Shown here: piece by piece, positions 44,221-45,167 of the stretch
Layout of the letters: each line of letters opens with the position of its first letter
Position numbering within the stretch: position 1 is the stretch's first letter
Assembly: GCA_024640085.1 (NCBI GenBank)
Contig: JAHEFR010000021.1
Location: 1 to 45,167 of the forward strand
DNA from: Gammaproteobacteria bacterium
GTDB taxonomy: Bacteria > Pseudomonadota > Gammaproteobacteria > Steroidobacterales > XN24
Length of the DNA stretch: 45,167 nt
Direction of reading: 5' to 3'
Position numbers and translations under genes: made by a program
Notes under the pieces: generated by a model
The model's input: the letters and a program-made list of their open reading frames with translations, nothing else
What the model was told of the DNA's origin: nothing
Database searches by the model: none

Positions 44221-44889
44221 ATGACTGCAGACATTCAGCTCGTTTGCCTGGCCACAATGAAAGGCGGGCTGCTTGTCATCATGGCCGCGGGATTGCTGGC
44301 TGGCCCCTTGCCGGCGAATGCAGAACAGGTGGCCTGGGAGTTCACGGGCACCGTCGATGAAGTCTCGGGATCGGCGGGCATATCTCAAGGGGAAGCGTTC
44401 CGTGTCGTGGTCGTCTTCGACACTGAGGCGGCACTATCCGGAACAAGAACGGGTCTCCATGCAAACGGACTGGATTACAGCCCAGGGACCCGGTACGACT
44501 ACGACCCCAGCGGCGTATCCCTCCTTCTGAACCTGGGGAATCTCCCTGATCAAGTCATCCTGCCCGGTGGCGCAGATTTTCTGATATTGAGAGACGACAC
44601 CGGAGATCTCACCGACAATGACGGTTTCGGTCCGTCTGACGGGCTCACTTTTGGTCTTACTGATGACGAGACATATTTCGTCGCTTTGATCCTTCGTGGG
44701 GATACAACAGGGATATTCGACAGCGGTCAGTTACCGGCCAGACCTGACCCTCGCCTCCTGGATTTCCAGATCAGCAGCTTCGAATGGGGAACAAGGGACG
44801 ACCAGGGCCGCGAAAGTGGTGCCACGGGCAAGATACGGTCAATAAATTCGGTCGCCATCCCTGCCGTCGCTCAAAAACTGGCGCAATGA
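44221..44889 (+). CDS. secreted protein of unknown function (resembles the mature part of PEP-CTERM-type proteins)
   Basis: 222 aa. The ATG at 44221 has a Shine-Dalgarno sequence; an internal ATG at 44257 gives a tidier signal peptide (MKGGLLVIMAAGLLAG, cleavage near ANA) but has no ribosome-binding site. The mature protein is Gly/Asp/Thr-rich and beta-like. WEFTGTVDEVSG, FRVVVVFDTEAA and the ending FEWGTRDDQGR follow the pattern of exported PEP-CTERM proteins. The expected C-terminal PEP motif, membrane helix and basic tail are missing; the protein stops at SVAIPAVAQKLAQ. Codon use is less GC-biased than its neighbours. Function unknown. Confidence 0.7.
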   Translation: MTADIQLVCLATMKGGLLVIMAAGLLAGPLPANAEQVAWEFTGTVDEVSGSAGISQGEAFRVVVVFDTEAALSGTRTGLHANGLDYSPGTRYDYDPSGVSLLLNLGNLPDQVILPGGADFLILRDDTGDLTDNDGFGPSDGLTFGLTDDETYFVALILRGDTTGIFDSGQLPARPDPRLLDFQISSFEWGTRDDQGRESGATGKIRSINSVAIPAVAQKLAQ

Positions 44890-45167
44890 CGCTTCTTCAA
44901 CGCGCCCGCGGCGCGTTCTGCCTTAGCAATCACATCCACTCGCTGTGTCCAGACGGCGTGTACCTTCCGGCTGGCTGGCGCCCGTTTATGGACAACATCG
45001 CGGGACTGATGCCTGTCCGGGTCAGCCGGCCGGAACGGCAATCCTGACGGGGTCGTAAATTTGGCGGAAGCCGCCCCAGGGGCCCAGGGCAAGCTCGGGC
45101 GGTTCATCCCTCCGGGCCCTCGCCTGACCGACGGAAACGGTCGTCCCACCGCGAAATCCGGCGTCCT
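44890..45167. other. right-edge DNA with no supported gene
   Basis: Short open frames exist on both strands (up to about 90 codons), but none has a ribosome-binding site with a recognisable protein. No terminator with a T-run was seen after the secreted-protein gene. Confidence 0.4.

Overview
The window is about 45 kb of compact, GC-rich DNA from a free-living, respiring gammaproteobacterium. Two blocks point to this: dapF-DUF484-xerC-hslVU-DUF971-ubiE-ubiJ-ubiB, and algZ-algR-hemC-hemD-hemX-hemY. Both are arranged as in Pseudomonas and its deeper-branching relatives. A complete contiguous trp operon is not the Pseudomonas arrangement, so a deeper lineage (for example Chromatiales-like) is likely; this placement is an inference. 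Most CDS junctions within operons are 4-bp start/stop overlaps.

Layout: 1-102 is the tail of an unidentified gene. 103-2808 (-) is ppc. 3125-4960 (+) is an SLC13/RCK_C permease. 5065-11774 (+) is the trp operon, trpL-trpE-G-D-C-F-B-A. It is preceded by a promoter with a perfect inverted repeat in its spacer and by a Trp-codon attenuator whose leader peptide looks leaderless. 11916-15172 (+) holds mscL, a GNAT acetyltransferase, a small helical protein, a c-type cytochrome lipoprotein and a HemN/HemW-like radical SAM enzyme. 15200-23140 (-) holds ubiB, ubiJ, ubiE, DUF971, hslU, hslV, xerC, DUF484 and dapF. 23274-27356 holds ubiD, an orphan ParA, an epimerase-like protein (opposite strand) and a plant-type ferredoxin/flavin reductase. 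27358-36068 (-) is a tightly packed run from speA through a beta-hydroxyacid-dehydrogenase-like enzyme and algZR to hemCDXY. 36135-38688 (-) is a DUF4124 protein, glnK, amtB and glnK, driven by a recognisable sigma-54 promoter with an NtrC-type palindrome. 38979-42874 (+) is ubiK, comM and rep. 42938-43519 (-) is a cytochrome c5. 43605-43681 (+) is tRNA-Arg(CCG). The last 1.4 kb is the only accessory-looking part: a direct repeat of the tRNA 3' end, tandem repeats resembling an insertion-sequence end, and a secreted protein of unknown function.

Functional themes: ubiquinone synthesis (ubiB, D, E, J and K, plus a candidate electron donor beside ubiD), haem synthesis (hemC, D, X and Y) with c-type cytochromes, tryptophan synthesis, and nitrogen/ammonium control (two P-II proteins, AmtB, arginine decarboxylase). 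No CRISPR array, phage module or obvious new defence system is visible. The most interesting signals are regulatory (the trp leader and the glnK-amtB-glnK control region) and the small att-like scar next to tRNA-Arg.
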